Shown: positions 51,030 to 63,000, numbered from the stretch's first letter. The stretch: 64,000 nt of DNA from Hippopus hippopus (GCA_946811185.2 OX328096.1:21703881-21767880); one strand, 5' to 3'. Notes: a model not told the origin generated them from the letters alone. Made by a program: numbers and translations.

Positions 51030-51286
51030 TGATTCATGCTCTGTGAAAGTGGGCTTTAACGCATTTGCATAAAGTATTGACCCATGTCAGCCTGCCCAGT
51101 CCACGCAGGCTGACATGGGTCGAAGTTTTTCGCTATTTGTCAATTTTCTGTATATCAGGGACCATTCTACGTCGAGATCCAGTCGATTGTTATACAAAAT
51201 AGATTTTATGGATCCATAATTATGAGAAGCTTGGTATAATGCATCACGGAGATACATTAAGCCCTATTTTCACAGAGCATGTTTCA
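51030..51286 (+). mobile_element. Family B copy
   Basis: TGATTCATGCTCTGTGAAAG to AGAGCATGTTTCA, stem CATGTCAGCCTGCCCAGTCC with return. Confidence 0.83.
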
Positions 51287-51329
51287 TGTCTCTTTGTTAT
51301 ACTAATTACTCAAGGTTGTACTGTATAAT

Positions 51330-51592
51330 TGGCTTGCAACACGCGAAAAGAGGCATTCGGACATTTGCGTAAAGTGTCGTCTCGGATCAGCCTGCGCAGT
51401 TCGCGCAGGCTAATCCGAGACGGCACTTTACGACTACATTAGACTTTGTGCTACAGTAGACTTGTGCAAAACAGAAAATTACATAAAAACGGAAAGTGTC
51501 GTTTCGGATTAGCCTGCGCGGAATGCGCAGGCTGATCCGAGACGACACTTTACGGAAATGTCCGAATGCCCATTTTCGTGTGTTACAGGCTA
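51330..51592. mobile_element. Family C copy, 263 bp
   Basis: TGGCTTGCAACACGCGAAAA to GTGTTACAGGCTA. It is very close in sequence to the copy at 18374, including ACAGTAGACTTGTGCAAAAC in the middle. Confidence 0.87.
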
Positions 51593-52609
51593 TATAAAAG
51601 TGAAAACACATCACTGAATCGTGAAAGCCTACATACCCTTTCAGACATTCTATATAATTATTCCATTTAAAATGATCATGTATCACAGTCTTGATTTCAG
51701 ATCCATAAACAATTTTATCACGGATGTGTCCGTCCGTCTGTCTGTCTGTATGGTATACCGCATACTCTAAGTTCTATCTAAGTTTTATCAGTGATAACCT
51801 TCGGTTTCTTTGAAGATAATTATCACATGTGAGTTCATGTGTTTGTACATAGATAATGGGTTATCATGATCTTTCATCATTTTTAGGCCCTTCTTGAAAG
51901 TAGCTAAGTTATTCAAGGAACAGACGGGGTTTTTTTAAAGGGGGAAAAACGGAGAAATTTCAAATCAGACATAAGTTGGCATTAAGGATGAAACCTTATT
52001 CTCTCGGGGAAAAACCGAGCGAGGCTTAGTAGGCTTAAGAATAATATTATGTCTCTAGGAGAATTTACGAGTTCACTGAAAATGATTAACTCAAAAGCTA
52101 ATGAATGTCAGATTCCTTTTTATGACATAGCTGTTTCTCAAGAAAACATAATATACAAAAACATACATGTATGAGCTAATATTTACATGTATGAAACCAT
52201 CTCACTTCTGTGACAGATGGGTGCGTCCGGCTAAGAAATAGTTCCACAGAACTTAAGACATAACTCTTTGATTTGAAACCTTACAACAAATCAAATCTTA
52301 GTTTTCCACCGAATACCGATTTTGAAAGTTTAATAAATGTAGAAAATCGTGTTCTAGAAACAAGAGGCTGTGGGTAGGGCTGTATTGCTTAAGTTAGTTT
52401 TGATAAACACCGTGTTTCTCAAACGTGTACGGGATAAAAACGTGGTTAGATCTAGTTATGTGATAAAGAAACGTTTGTTGCTGTTATCTCTTTTATACTT
52501 ATTTGACCATTGCGTACTTATCGCTCCCGCATTCCGTTTCTGTTTTAGTCGTTCTTATCACCATAAATTTGCTTGACTTATTTAGTTCGAGATACAACCA
52601 CTATTAAGC

Positions 52610-52630
52610 GGGGGGGGGGGGGGGGGGGGG
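52610..52630. repeat. G21 homopolymer
   Basis: Twenty-one consecutive G. The exact length is uncertain in any sequencing. Confidence 0.9.
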
Positions 52631-53439
52631 AGGCTTTAAGTGTTTTTCCGCACAGAACGTGCAGTCCAGTCTAATAATACACAGACTATCAGATATTACA
52701 GTACAGAATACAAAATTAGCCCACACGTTTACTTCGCAAATGTTTCACTTATCAATTAATGTGTATGCTATAAAGGGAGAGAACCTATGTTGAAATTAAA
52801 TATTAATTCACTGAGAGTTACTTTTCTTGTGCTAGCGGCGACGAGGCCAGCAGCTCGGGCGTTTGAAAATAGTTTATAATTTATCATTTCATTTCCCTTG
52901 TACTTTTACAGTAGGATAGTTCATATCAATCGACTGTGGTTAGGTCGTTTGATTTGTTGCCTTGAAAGTAGGGTTCAATTTTCGCAGGCGGTGCTCGTTA
53001 CGTGGGCGAGGCACTGCAGGACCCAGGCGTGGAGCAGTAACACCAGTGCAAAAGGATAAATAATTCAGCCATCGTCATGACATAATCACACAAAGTAAAA
53101 AACGGTGTAAAGTTCTGTTAATCCTTTCCCACACGATCCCCAGTTAACAAACTTGAGGAAGAAGGCTTTTGAAGTCATATCTTAAACTACACTGAACCCA
53201 AAAGCACATGGAGCCACTCTGAGCGCTGCTTAAGTGTTCATTGTTTTGAATCTACGCCTCTTCTCGATTTAATTCAGTTTTACTCGTAGGCCTCCCCCTT
53301 TGAGAGACCACTTTTCTTACTTTCAATTGGTAGTCTCTGAGATATAACTGCCTGAAAGACCACTGCTTCAAGTCTACATCTCATCATAATTTCACTTACA
53401 AAGCTAAACTTACATTTGTATTCATCGACCGTTTTAATT

Positions 53440-53600
53440 CTAAATTTTCAAAGTAACACCGCTTCTGATTGGCTAAATGATTTGCTTTTGCCAGTCAGAA
53501 GTTGTGTTACTTTCAAATTTAGTAAATTCTTGGGAATAAGACTGAGAATTTTCTTAAGGATGATAATTGAATACGGATATTGGATTATAGGACCACCTGC
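53440..53600. repeat. Family E foldback, degraded
   Basis: CTTCTGATTGGCTAAATGAT and its partner CCAGTCAGAAGTTGTGTTAC. It sits inside a repeat with recurring GGTCTCTNAGA words (53270-53820). Confidence 0.6.
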
Positions 53601-53965
53601 TCTAAGACACCAGTTTGCTAGTCTCTGAGAGGCAGTCTGTACAGTTTTCTCGACTCTGAAAGATAATCTGTATTAAGCAACCAACCGCATAAAAGACAAC
53701 TGCTTTGAGTCTAAACAGTATCTCCTTGATTTAACTGTAATATACTCGCATGAACAGACCGCCTAGTGTTAGAGAGTAAAGACCACGTTACTGATCTACC
53801 TTGGGTGGTCTCTTAATGCAGGGTTAACTGTTATTACATGATTGATATGTTCGCGTTCAAGTAACCGCCCACAATAATTACTCGTGTACGGTCATCCATG
53901 GATTTCAAAACATATGACCTGGGGCAAACAGTGTAACACTAGGATTTAACCCTGACAACGCCAAA

Positions 53966-54230
53966 TGAATCAAGTTCTGACAAAAGGGGTTAAATACGTC
54001 TCCGTGATGCAATAAACCTAGTTAGTCATCATATATTTATGGATCCATAAAAATCCATTTTGTCTAAAGACGAGCTGAACCATTAAGTAGAATGGTCTTC
54101 TGACATGCCAAAAATTGACCGAAAGCAAAAAGTTTCGACTCAGATCAGCCTGCGCGGACTGCGCAGGCAGATCTGAGTCGATACTTTTTGCAGATGCATC
54201 AAACGGCCTTTTCGGAGAGCATGGGCTAAT
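53966..54230 (-). mobile_element. Family B copy
   Basis: AATCAAGTTCTGACAAAAGG to GGAGAGCATGGGCTAA, stem CAGATCAGCCTGCGCGGACT with return. Confidence 0.8.
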
Positions 54231-54320
54231 TACATGTACTTATATACAGTCATCCAAGGGTTTCAAAATATGACCTCGGGCAAACAGGGTCACATCACGA
54301 TTTAACTCTTTCAGCCCAAA

Positions 54321-54950
54321 TATACTCAGTTCCATAAATAAGTGTGCACTTAATTTTCTTTTATTTCTCGTCGCATGTTATACTGAAGACCAACAAATTT
54401 GGTATCATACTTTAGTTCAGAGTCTGTAGAAAATGCCAGGCTAATCAGATTTTTGACTAACAGAAAGTTTAAGTTAGGTTTTTGCAGTTTAAATGAAGGT
54501 GGTACTAAAATCAAAGTTGCAAAAGTACTCAAAGACTAAGGTAACATTAAAGTTAGGTTTTGGCCACCGCTCTCGTTCAGGAATGGAATAACATTCCTGA
54601 TGCAATGATTTTACGTTATGTAAGGTCTATGCGACGTCGAATAATTGCCTGTATCGACAGCAGAGGTGGCCATACAAGATACTGATTGAAAAATTTCAAG
54701 AACTTTAAGAAAAACCTAACTTTAATGTTACGTTAGTCTTTGAGTACTTTTGCAACTTTGATTTTAGTACCACCTTCATTTAAACTGCAAAAACCTAACT
54801 TGAACTTTCTGTTAGTCAAAATCTGATTAGCCTGGCATTTTCTACAGACTCTGAACTAAAGTATGATACTAATTTTTTTGGTCTTCAGTAAAACATGCGA
54901 CGAGAAATAAAAGAAAATTAAGTGCACACTTATTTATGGAACTGAGTATA
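54321..54950. repeat. Large foldback, two ~240-bp arms and 151-bp spacer
   Basis: Arms 54321-54560 and 54712-54950 are inverted copies with only scattered mismatches and small indels (for example TATACTCAGTTCCATAAATA against TATTTATGGAACTGAGTATA). The spacer holds GGCCACC/GGTGGCC, which extends the stem. No ORF or known termini. Confidence 0.92.
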
Positions 54951-55057
54951 TATACATGTATAAACTCGACTTGTTTCAACGGCTGAAAATAAAATTGTAT
55001 TCCACCGGAACGCGGACAGGTTTTATATCTTATAGAATTAGCCAAACAAGTGAAGTA

Positions 55058-55118
55058 TATAGATGCAAGATCAGATTGCACGTCCTTTGCAGTCTGATCT
55101 TGATCTTTGCTTTCCTCA
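55058..55118. repeat. Family D palindrome
   Basis: ATAGATGCAAGATCAGATTG and CAGTCTGATCTTGATCTTTG. Confidence 0.7.
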
Positions 55119-55374
55119 AAAGCCCATGTTTTCGCTCATGACGTTCAAAGATTTAAAGTGCGCGAACTTAAACCGGATATTTTACTCTTTATGTTGTGTC
55201 ATCTTTTCAAACCAATTCATTGCCACTCAACCGAAACCGACTTTTCATTTAAGTCAATAAGAATGATCTGATCACACTATCTCAGAAACTGGTGGACACA
55301 GTAGATCAAGAATCAGACAGCAGGTTCTTTGTCGTGTAATCTTGATTGAATTGTCAATAGTAGAGTAGACTTTT

Positions 55375-55515
55375 CGCGAGACTGCCCAAGGGCAAGACGT
55401 TACAGCGCTCTAGCCTGGTGAAACTCATTTTTACATTTATATTTTATGCTGCCGCCGCAGTATGACTGCAATAATGTTGAAAACGGTGTTAAACGCCATC
55501 CAATTGTCTATGCAT
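55375..55515 (+). mobile_element. SINE 3' part with shared tail
   Basis: GCGCTCTAGCCTGGTGAAAC head remnant followed by GCAATAATGTTGAAAACGG and GTGTTAAACGCCAT, the inverse of the tail seen in the SINEs at 27715, 30186, 37450 and 42010. Confidence 0.6.
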
Positions 55516-55604
55516 ATCAGAGCTTGTTATGGGCATTTCTTTATGTAAAGTAATCCTGAAAGAGATATGAAAATAATATAATTTCCCATTCAGGAAATCA
55601 GACC

Positions 55605-55765
55605 AAAAAGGCCAGCATTTCCTCTTTTTCCCCACAAAGTTTCTTTACCATTTCAAAGACAAAACTCATCATTTGGGTCACATTTAATCATTCAATTTGT
55701 CGTCAGCAAATGTTTTCCATAGGGACAAGTCTGACATTTTGCCGTCTGGTAAAGCGGGAACTGTG
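55605..55765 (-). mobile_element. Family A half-copy
   Basis: GGCCAGCATTTCCTCTTTTT to GCCGTCTGGTAAAGCGG. The left arm is missing. Confidence 0.65.
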
Positions 55766-55805
55766 ATGAGTGGCTCGTACAGGTAAGAAGGTTAGATGTA
55801 TTCAG

Positions 55806-56035
55806 TTTTACACTTTACCAGATGACAAAATTTTAGACTCGTCTAAATTCAAAGCATTTGCAGACGACAAATTTTATGTATCTAAATTGACGGGATTTTT
55901 CATTGAAAGTGTGGAAAACACTGTGGGAAAGGGAGAAAATGCTGGTTACCAGCATTTTCTCCTTTTCTCACAATGTTTTAAAAAGGCCTTTTCCTCAGGG
56001 TCGTTAAAACTCGGGATTGTTTGGTAAAGGGTCAA
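55806..56035 (+). mobile_element. Family A copy upstream of MINPP1
   Basis: TTACACTTTACCAGATGACA to GGTAAAGGGTCAA, centre GGTTACC. Confidence 0.82.
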
Positions 56036-56236
56036 CTCTTTACCAGACGACCAAATTTTAGATATGTCCTGATTGAAACAAACATAATCATTCTAGCTAG
56101 AACTATGGTATTCCTTTTTGAAATGATAGAAAACATTGCGGGAAAGGAGAAAATTTTCCTATTCAACCATGTTTTTAGAATTATTCCTTCCCCCAAGGTT
56201 GTGAAAACACGGCGTTGATTGGTGTAAAGGGACTAA
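56032..56236 (+). mobile_element. Family A copy immediately upstream of MINPP1
   Basis: TCAACTCTTTACCAGACGAC at left. Half of the hairpin is deleted; the right end GGTGTAAAGGGACTAA lies 116 bp before the MINPP1 start codon. Confidence 0.7.
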
Positions 56237-56283
56237 AAAACACAAGTCAACCATCACATAAGGTTGTTGTTGTTGTCATCCTC

Positions 56284-56351
56284 AGTGTGTGCTCACAATT
56301 GACTTTACGACACACTCGTTTTTTCGTCCGAAAGTTTTGGAAAATATAGCC
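56284..56351 (+). promoter_or_regulatory. MINPP1 5' leader, possible 3' splice site before it
   Basis: TTGTTGTTGTTGTCATCCTCAG at 56262-56283 looks like a polypyrimidine tract and acceptor, so an upstream non-coding exon may be spliced here. The start codon context is ATAGCCATGA. An in-frame ATG at 56289 would add 21 residues before the signal peptide and is less likely. Confidence 0.35.
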
Positions 56352-57057
56352 ATGAAAATTATACTAACTGTGACTCTCTTTGGGATACTATTCACGCAAT
56401 GTGCTTCTCTAAAATTGGACATGTTTTCTACAAAGACACTGTACGAATGGGCAAACTTTGTCTCTATTCCTGCGGTGGAAAATTCGTACAGCTCGTTTAC
56501 GCACGGCAACGGTGTATGTAATGCAGTTCACGTGTACGTCGTTGCGCGTCACGGTGCAAGGTATCCTAGCGACGGTACAATGGAGGACATGCCTAGCCTC
56601 TTCGACAAAATACGGGACTATAAAGACCCTTCAAAGTTTACCGGGTTCGATACCTGGACGAACCGATACGAGATGTCCAAGGAAAGTCAGCTTGTACAGG
56701 AAGGTATAGACGAGCACGTTGGTCTAGGGGAACGATTGGCTACGCGATTTTTACGGCTTTTCCAGACACACAGTGACCGTGTGAAGTTTATCTCTTCGTA
56801 TAAAACCAGAGCTTCTAACAGTTCAAAGTACTTCTACCAAGGAATGGCGAACATTACCAGCGACCTACCGATGTACGAGAACGCGATCAACAATACCTTG
56901 ACTCGTTATTATGACGGCTGTTACAACTACGAAAACGGCGTGGAAGATAACGACACTCATTTGATAGAGTTTCACAAGTACGAGAACACGTCAGATTTCA
57001 TGTCGGTGAGGGAGGCTATAGAAAGTCGACTTGGACTGAACGCCACTCTCACACAAG
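56352..57057 (+). CDS. MINPP1: MINPP1-like exon 1: signal peptide and catalytic histidine
   Basis: 706 bp, donor CAAG|GTATTTAG, leaving phase 1. It encodes 235 residues. Signal peptide at 1-18; RHGARYP with nucleophile H67; R153 in the SYKTR block; sequons at N156, N167, N180, N200, N212 and N230, fitting a secretory-route protein. It ends LGLNATLTQ and exon 2 restores Asp. Codon use is noticeably richer in C/G at third positions than the surrounding DNA. Confidence 0.95.
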
Positions 57058-60000
57058 GTATTTAGTTCTGAGCAGCGCTCTCACAACAGGGGGTTTAATG
57101 CAGTATACCAGTAAGTCATCAACTGTGGATACCTAAACTCCGTTTAGACATACAACCGCCTGAACCATGGGCTAGAATGGTCCATGGACATGCGGAAAAT
57201 TTACAGATAGCAAACACATTCGACTCAGGTCAGCCTGCGCGGACTGCACAGGCTGATTCGGGATGACACTTTACGCAAATGTCCGAATGCCCCTTTTCGC
57301 ATATTGCAGACCAATTATATGAGCAGCGCTCTGGGAAAAGAGGGTTTAATGCATATTCATTGTGCATTATATCTAGAGTCGTCACATTGTATGGATCTGT
57401 TTTGTCCGAAACTGGCTGAATCATGAGGTAGAATAGCCCCTTGAAATGCAGAAAATGTTCCAACGGAAAAAAAGTTTCGATACAGATCAGCTTTCGCGGA
57501 CTGCACATACTGACCTGTGCCGTTTTTTTTTTTTTTTTTCGCAGATGCATAAAACCCGTTTTCACGGAGCAAGACTTGCATATATTTACAATGAGATACA
57601 AGAAGTATTCAAAAGAGTAATAAAAACCATGTTTGACTTTTTTGTTTTCCACTGTTGATTTTTAACCAGAAATCAAGGTAACACAGTTGGATAAATTTGA
57701 GATACAATCAAGATTTCGTTCGTGTCAAAGTTAATTTTATGGGCAAATACACTAAACGATAGAAATCAAATATGGTCGTGAAGTTTGTCGTTTTTTTTCC
57801 CCCAAGTCATACACTAGAAGTTTTTTTAGACATGGCTGAAAAAGTTGTGGATAAATATACGAGTATATGAAAACAGTTACTGTTCAGGTCAGGGAGCATA
57901 AAGAAAGATGTGATTATATTTTTTCGACAATGTTCAGTAAATTGGAAAAGTAACACGTCAATTTTTGCTTAGGCACAAGATGCGGTATTTGATAAAAATC
58001 AGCAGTTTGTAAAGTTTTCTGAAAAAGACAGGTTTTTTTTTTGTAAAAAAAAAAATTGTAAAGTTTTCTGAAAAAGACAGGTTTTTTTTTTTTTGTAAAA
58101 AAAAAAAGAGGTACCAAGAGGTATTGGAATATGAATAATGAAACTCTTTTAGTGTTCAATACAGGGAGAAATAATGAAAAGTAACCACGCCAGCAATTGC
58201 TTCTTTTTCCTCATTGTTTTGCATGTCGTGGCAAAATGAAATTTTCAAAAAGATGTATTGTTAACCCTTACCTGCTAAATTTATAAGTGAAATGAAACTT
58301 TCAAGTCGATAGTAAAAACCTAAATGTTACTGCTACTTCATTTTTTTTTTTTTTTTTTTTTTTATGGGGGGGGGGGTCTCCTTATCGGACAATGTAGATC
58401 AAGATCAGACTGCACGTTCTGTGCAGTCTGATCTTTATCTACATTGTCCGGTAAAGGTCAGTGAGTCGCGCTTTATTGCAGGCTAAGGATTAAAGATAAG
58501 ATGCTAATTTCAACCTATCGTTTGAAAAGGAGTAGCTGATGCTAAAAGTGGCGTGAAAATACATGCAGACTGTAGAGTAATAGGTCATAGGGTAAATTGT
58601 AAAAAAATATTATATTACATTAGTACTAGAAAAGGATTATTCCCACCATATCCATTTGCTAAAGGTGTCAATCAGCGCCGAGGGTATCAATTAACGCTCA
58701 CAACCCTTTTACAGCTATATTGGTGTTATAAATGGGACGGCCAATAGGCCCATAAAAAGGCCAGCAGAGGCCACAAAATAAACAGTTCCATGTTACTAAC
58801 CAATCGCAAATTACTACGTATAATAAAGAATCATAACTATCAGTTTATAAACTCGATGATGTCCAGACATTTACGTAATGCAGCGACAGAGTTTGGCAAT
58901 TTTTAAGGGTAATTAATTTTAAGGGAGTTAATTTGATGACGCATAATATCTTTTCACAAGCCCAGTTTCTTTTCAGCGTTGTTGTAAAGCCGACTTTCGC
59001 CCACTTCTTTGTATTAGTCTCATTAGTCTCAAATGGATAAATTCTATATTTAAATCTCGCTTTAAGCCTGCTTTAATAACCTTTAGGCTGTTGGGCGAAA
59101 CTCCTGTGCTTACAGTGCTGACAGTGTAGATCGAAGATCAGTGTCTGTATTTACCTACCATTCTTAAAAATGGTCTCAGTCTTATTCTCCAGAATTTTCT
59201 AATCTGAAAGAAAACAACTTCTGATTGGCTAAACCATTTGGTTTAGCCAATCAGAAGTTGTGTTACTTTCGAAATTTAGAAAATCTTGGAGAATAAGACC
59301 GAGAATGTTCTTAAGAATGGTTGGTGAATTCGGACCCAGACTGCACATTCTTTGCAGTTTGAGCTGAGCTACACTGTCCGATACGGTTAGATACTCCCAG
59401 CTAAAACAAGTTTGCTTAAAAGGGTCGATTAAAAGAAATGCCCTTTTTATGCAGATGATGTGTACCTGATATATGAAATGTGTGCCTATGAGAAATACAT
59501 CTATGGCGAGGAACTATGGTGCGACCTGCTGACAGATGCCGAGAGAGAGATTCTTGAATATGGGCAAGATCTAGAGGTAGGGATTTGTCTGCCTGTATTG
59601 GTCCTGTTCGTTTAAATCTTCACTAGACATCAAATTTTCAGACTCGCCCAATCTTGAAAGCATTTGCAATCAAAAAATTAAATGGGTCTTAATCTTTTTT
59701 TTTTTTAGAGTAGGGAGTATAAGCTCGTAACCAACTTTTCTCAAGTACCGATAACGTTTTTGAATTCTACCCATCATTTTAACGACAGACTTAAATTTGA
59801 GTCTGGAGTAAAACTTCTCCGTGCGACTCTTCTGCTCTTCAGCAGGTCTTTCTCAATTCGTGTGTGTGTGTGGAGGGGGAAGCACTAAGTAAATCGAAAT
59901 ATTTCCAAGGAAAGTCGTACTTCAGGGAATAACCGTAGTGGGGGTGCGGGACTCGAACACAATCTGTAAAAAAACCACACCGTGGTTGGTTCGACGGATG

Positions 60001-63000
60001 GGACTCACACACAGCTCCGTGTAAAACACAGTGAACTGGTCGACGAATAGGACTCAGACTTAACCCTATTATAACACTCTGTTAAAAATCAAAGAGCAAA
60101 TAAGTTCAAAAGAGATATCAGTCTGTAATTTATCAGATCTGTCAACAAAGTAACTAGTTACAAATTTAACAGTGTGACGTTCACCGATAAGTAGGCTATG
60201 AATGGTTTGAGTAAACAGACGAAAATTGAACTCAGGAATATCTAGCCTGGGTTCCAGTCCCTTCGCTTTCTCCTTTTCTATGATTCGGACGTTACTTTGT
60301 CAAAAATGACGGCCTGGGGACATTCGAAAACCAATCGCAGCGACATCTAGTTTATCCCATCTCACAGTGGGGTAAAGTAGATGTCGCTGCAATCGTTTTC
60401 GAATGTAAATGACTAAAAATAGATACAGAAATTCCAATAGCCTCGGATTGGTCACTTCCTGTTTGCACGCCGGCTTTGAAAATATTGAGAACAAAATTTC
60501 AAACGGGTAATTACAATGACTTTGGAGGATAGTTTACAAAACTGCTGTCTGTTTGACTCTGAAAGCGTTTCAAAAGGATGCTTTTACAAGTTTTGATGAA
60601 GGTCGCTATAATCTTTTGATAAAACAACAGGTTAGGGAAAATCATTCGTCCCCTTTGTACTTGAATTAGTCGAAAAATGCGCCAATTCATCGTTATCAAC
60701 ATTGTGTCGTCACGCGATAAATAAGTCTCGGATGTACCCAAGCGGTAATAATAACGGATACCTGCCAAAGATCGACAGCAGACCGCGATTAAGACAGTCT
60801 GATACGAAATTATTACCGCCTGAACCAAGTCTAGGACTACTGTATCCAGTAAAAGAACAAACGAGAGAAAAGTTTGCTTACCATTTTTTAAATTGAAATC
60901 AAGTGGGTCCTTTCGTATTTAACATCTGTAGATCTATGTAATTGGTACAGACTAGCTGGTTCTGTTGATCTTTTCTGATTGACAGAGTATATCTTCAACC
61001 GACGCCAGCTTCTTTCAGCAGGATGGTTTTTGAAAATGACGTCACTTGTCACATGATTTCCCGCCTGTTTCTTTAAAAGCTTTACAGGGTGTTTTCAATG
61101 CTTTTTTTAAAACACATGTATGGTCTTGTTTTAGTTAAATGATTTAATAATAAACAAATCATTGTGTAAAATAAGCAGATCGCTGTTCATATTCCTAGAT
61201 GGGCCTGCTCAGAGTACATGTAATTGAAAAATAAATCTTGTTTTTTGGGATGTAAAGCATGTTTCACAGGTTTATACGATGTCATGTATGAACTTTGTAT
61301 TACAAGTGCTGTCGTAAATGAGTCATGCTCTGTGAAAAGGTGTTTAATGCATATGCAAAAAGTATCGACCCATGTCACCCTACGTGGACTGTACAGGCTG
61401 ACATGGGTCGGATGTCCAAGGGCCATTCTTCCTCATGATTCAGTCAGTTAATAGACAAAATGGATGTGCTCACTAGAAGCTTTTTTTTTACCAGGTTGGA
61501 TAAGAATTTATTTTGTCACAGACAAAAGGATCGCCAGAAATATCGGCAGATGATTTCGTCTTTTTCTTAACCCTTTACCAAACAATCCCTGGTTTTTACG
61601 ACCCAGAAGAAGAACCCTTCTGAAAACATTGTGGGAAAAGGAGAAAATGCTGGTAACCAGCATTTTCTGCTATTCCCACAATGTTTTTTACTCTTGTAAA
61701 GTGAAGTCTCAATTCTTGAGTCATGTTTATTTGGTCGTCTGCAAATGCTTTCAATTCGGACAAGTCTGAAATTTTGTTGTTTGGTAAAGAGTTAAACTGT
61801 CTTATAATTCAATGTTTTTGTCTGCTTAAAACTGTGTGGCGCTTTGGTAAAAGAGGAGTTTAATGCATCCCAGTTATGGATTTATTTAATATCAGGCAAG
61901 TCATCGTATAATCGTATAATAATGGATCAATAACATCCATTTTGTCTAACATTCACGGCGACTGAATCATGAGGTAGACTGGTCCTTTGACATGCAGAAA
62001 AATAATCTATAACAAAAACAAAAATTTTCGAACCAGGTCAGCCTGCGAAGACTGAACATAGTCGATACTCTTTGCTGAGCATTGCTAAGCTACTTTTGGC
62101 CCGAACCCCTTACCGAAGACTACAAATTTTCGATGATTTCATTTGCTTTATCAAATGGTATCTTATGGTCAAAAACCAATGCACTGCACAATGTACACGC
62201 TTTGTACAGTCTGATCTTGATCTACATTGTCCACATAAAGACATCTATAGACGTAGATGTCTTTATGTGGACAATGTAGATCAAGATCAGACTGTACATA
62301 GATTTAATTATCTATAGACGTAGATAATTAAATGTGAAACACATGTGAGCCGTGCTCTGGCAAAAGGGGGCTTAATGCATCTTCTGATGCATGGTACTAA
62401 GCAAGCCACCACATTAATATCATGGATCCATAAAACCACTTTTCTTTTAACAACTGACTAAAGGATAGAGCACCCTAATGCGTATTCCTGTAACATCGCC
62501 TTTCATCGCCAAAAAACGTGCGGATTAGGCTAAGACTCGGGTAATCCGTAATCGATCGGCCGGTAGATGCTGGTTCCTCGCATCGATTACGGTTTACCCG
62601 AATCTAAGCCGAATCCATACGATGAAAGTCAATGTTACACGTATCCTATTTGGGTGCCCCATCCTTAATCATGAGGTAAACTGGTCATTGGACATGCAGA
62701 AAATTGACCTATAGCAAAAAGTGTCGGCCCAGGTCAGCCTGCGCAGGCTGACCTGGATCGATAGTTTTTTGCAGTTGCATTAAGCCCCTTTTTTTTACAG
62801 AGCATGGCTCAATTATATAACCTACCATCTTGTCGTTATAGAAATACTATGAATCCGGGTACACAGCGCCTATCATACAGAAGATGACGTGTCCCCTTGT
62901 ACATGATATTCTGGATACATTGAACTCGTCCAAGAGTGATACGTGGGATTATATGTCGGCCAGTACCGATTTTAATGATACAGGGTGAGTGGCGTTGTCA

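Noticed and set aside
56289..56351. Upstream in-frame ATG for MINPP1
   Set aside because: It would put 21 residues before a textbook signal peptide. The ATG at 56352 has a better context and leaves the signal peptide at the N terminus.
60511..60896. Overlapping ORFs on both strands (105 and 64 codons)
   Set aside because: They sit in the MINPP1 intron between exons that already join in phase; no recognisable domain or repeated homology.
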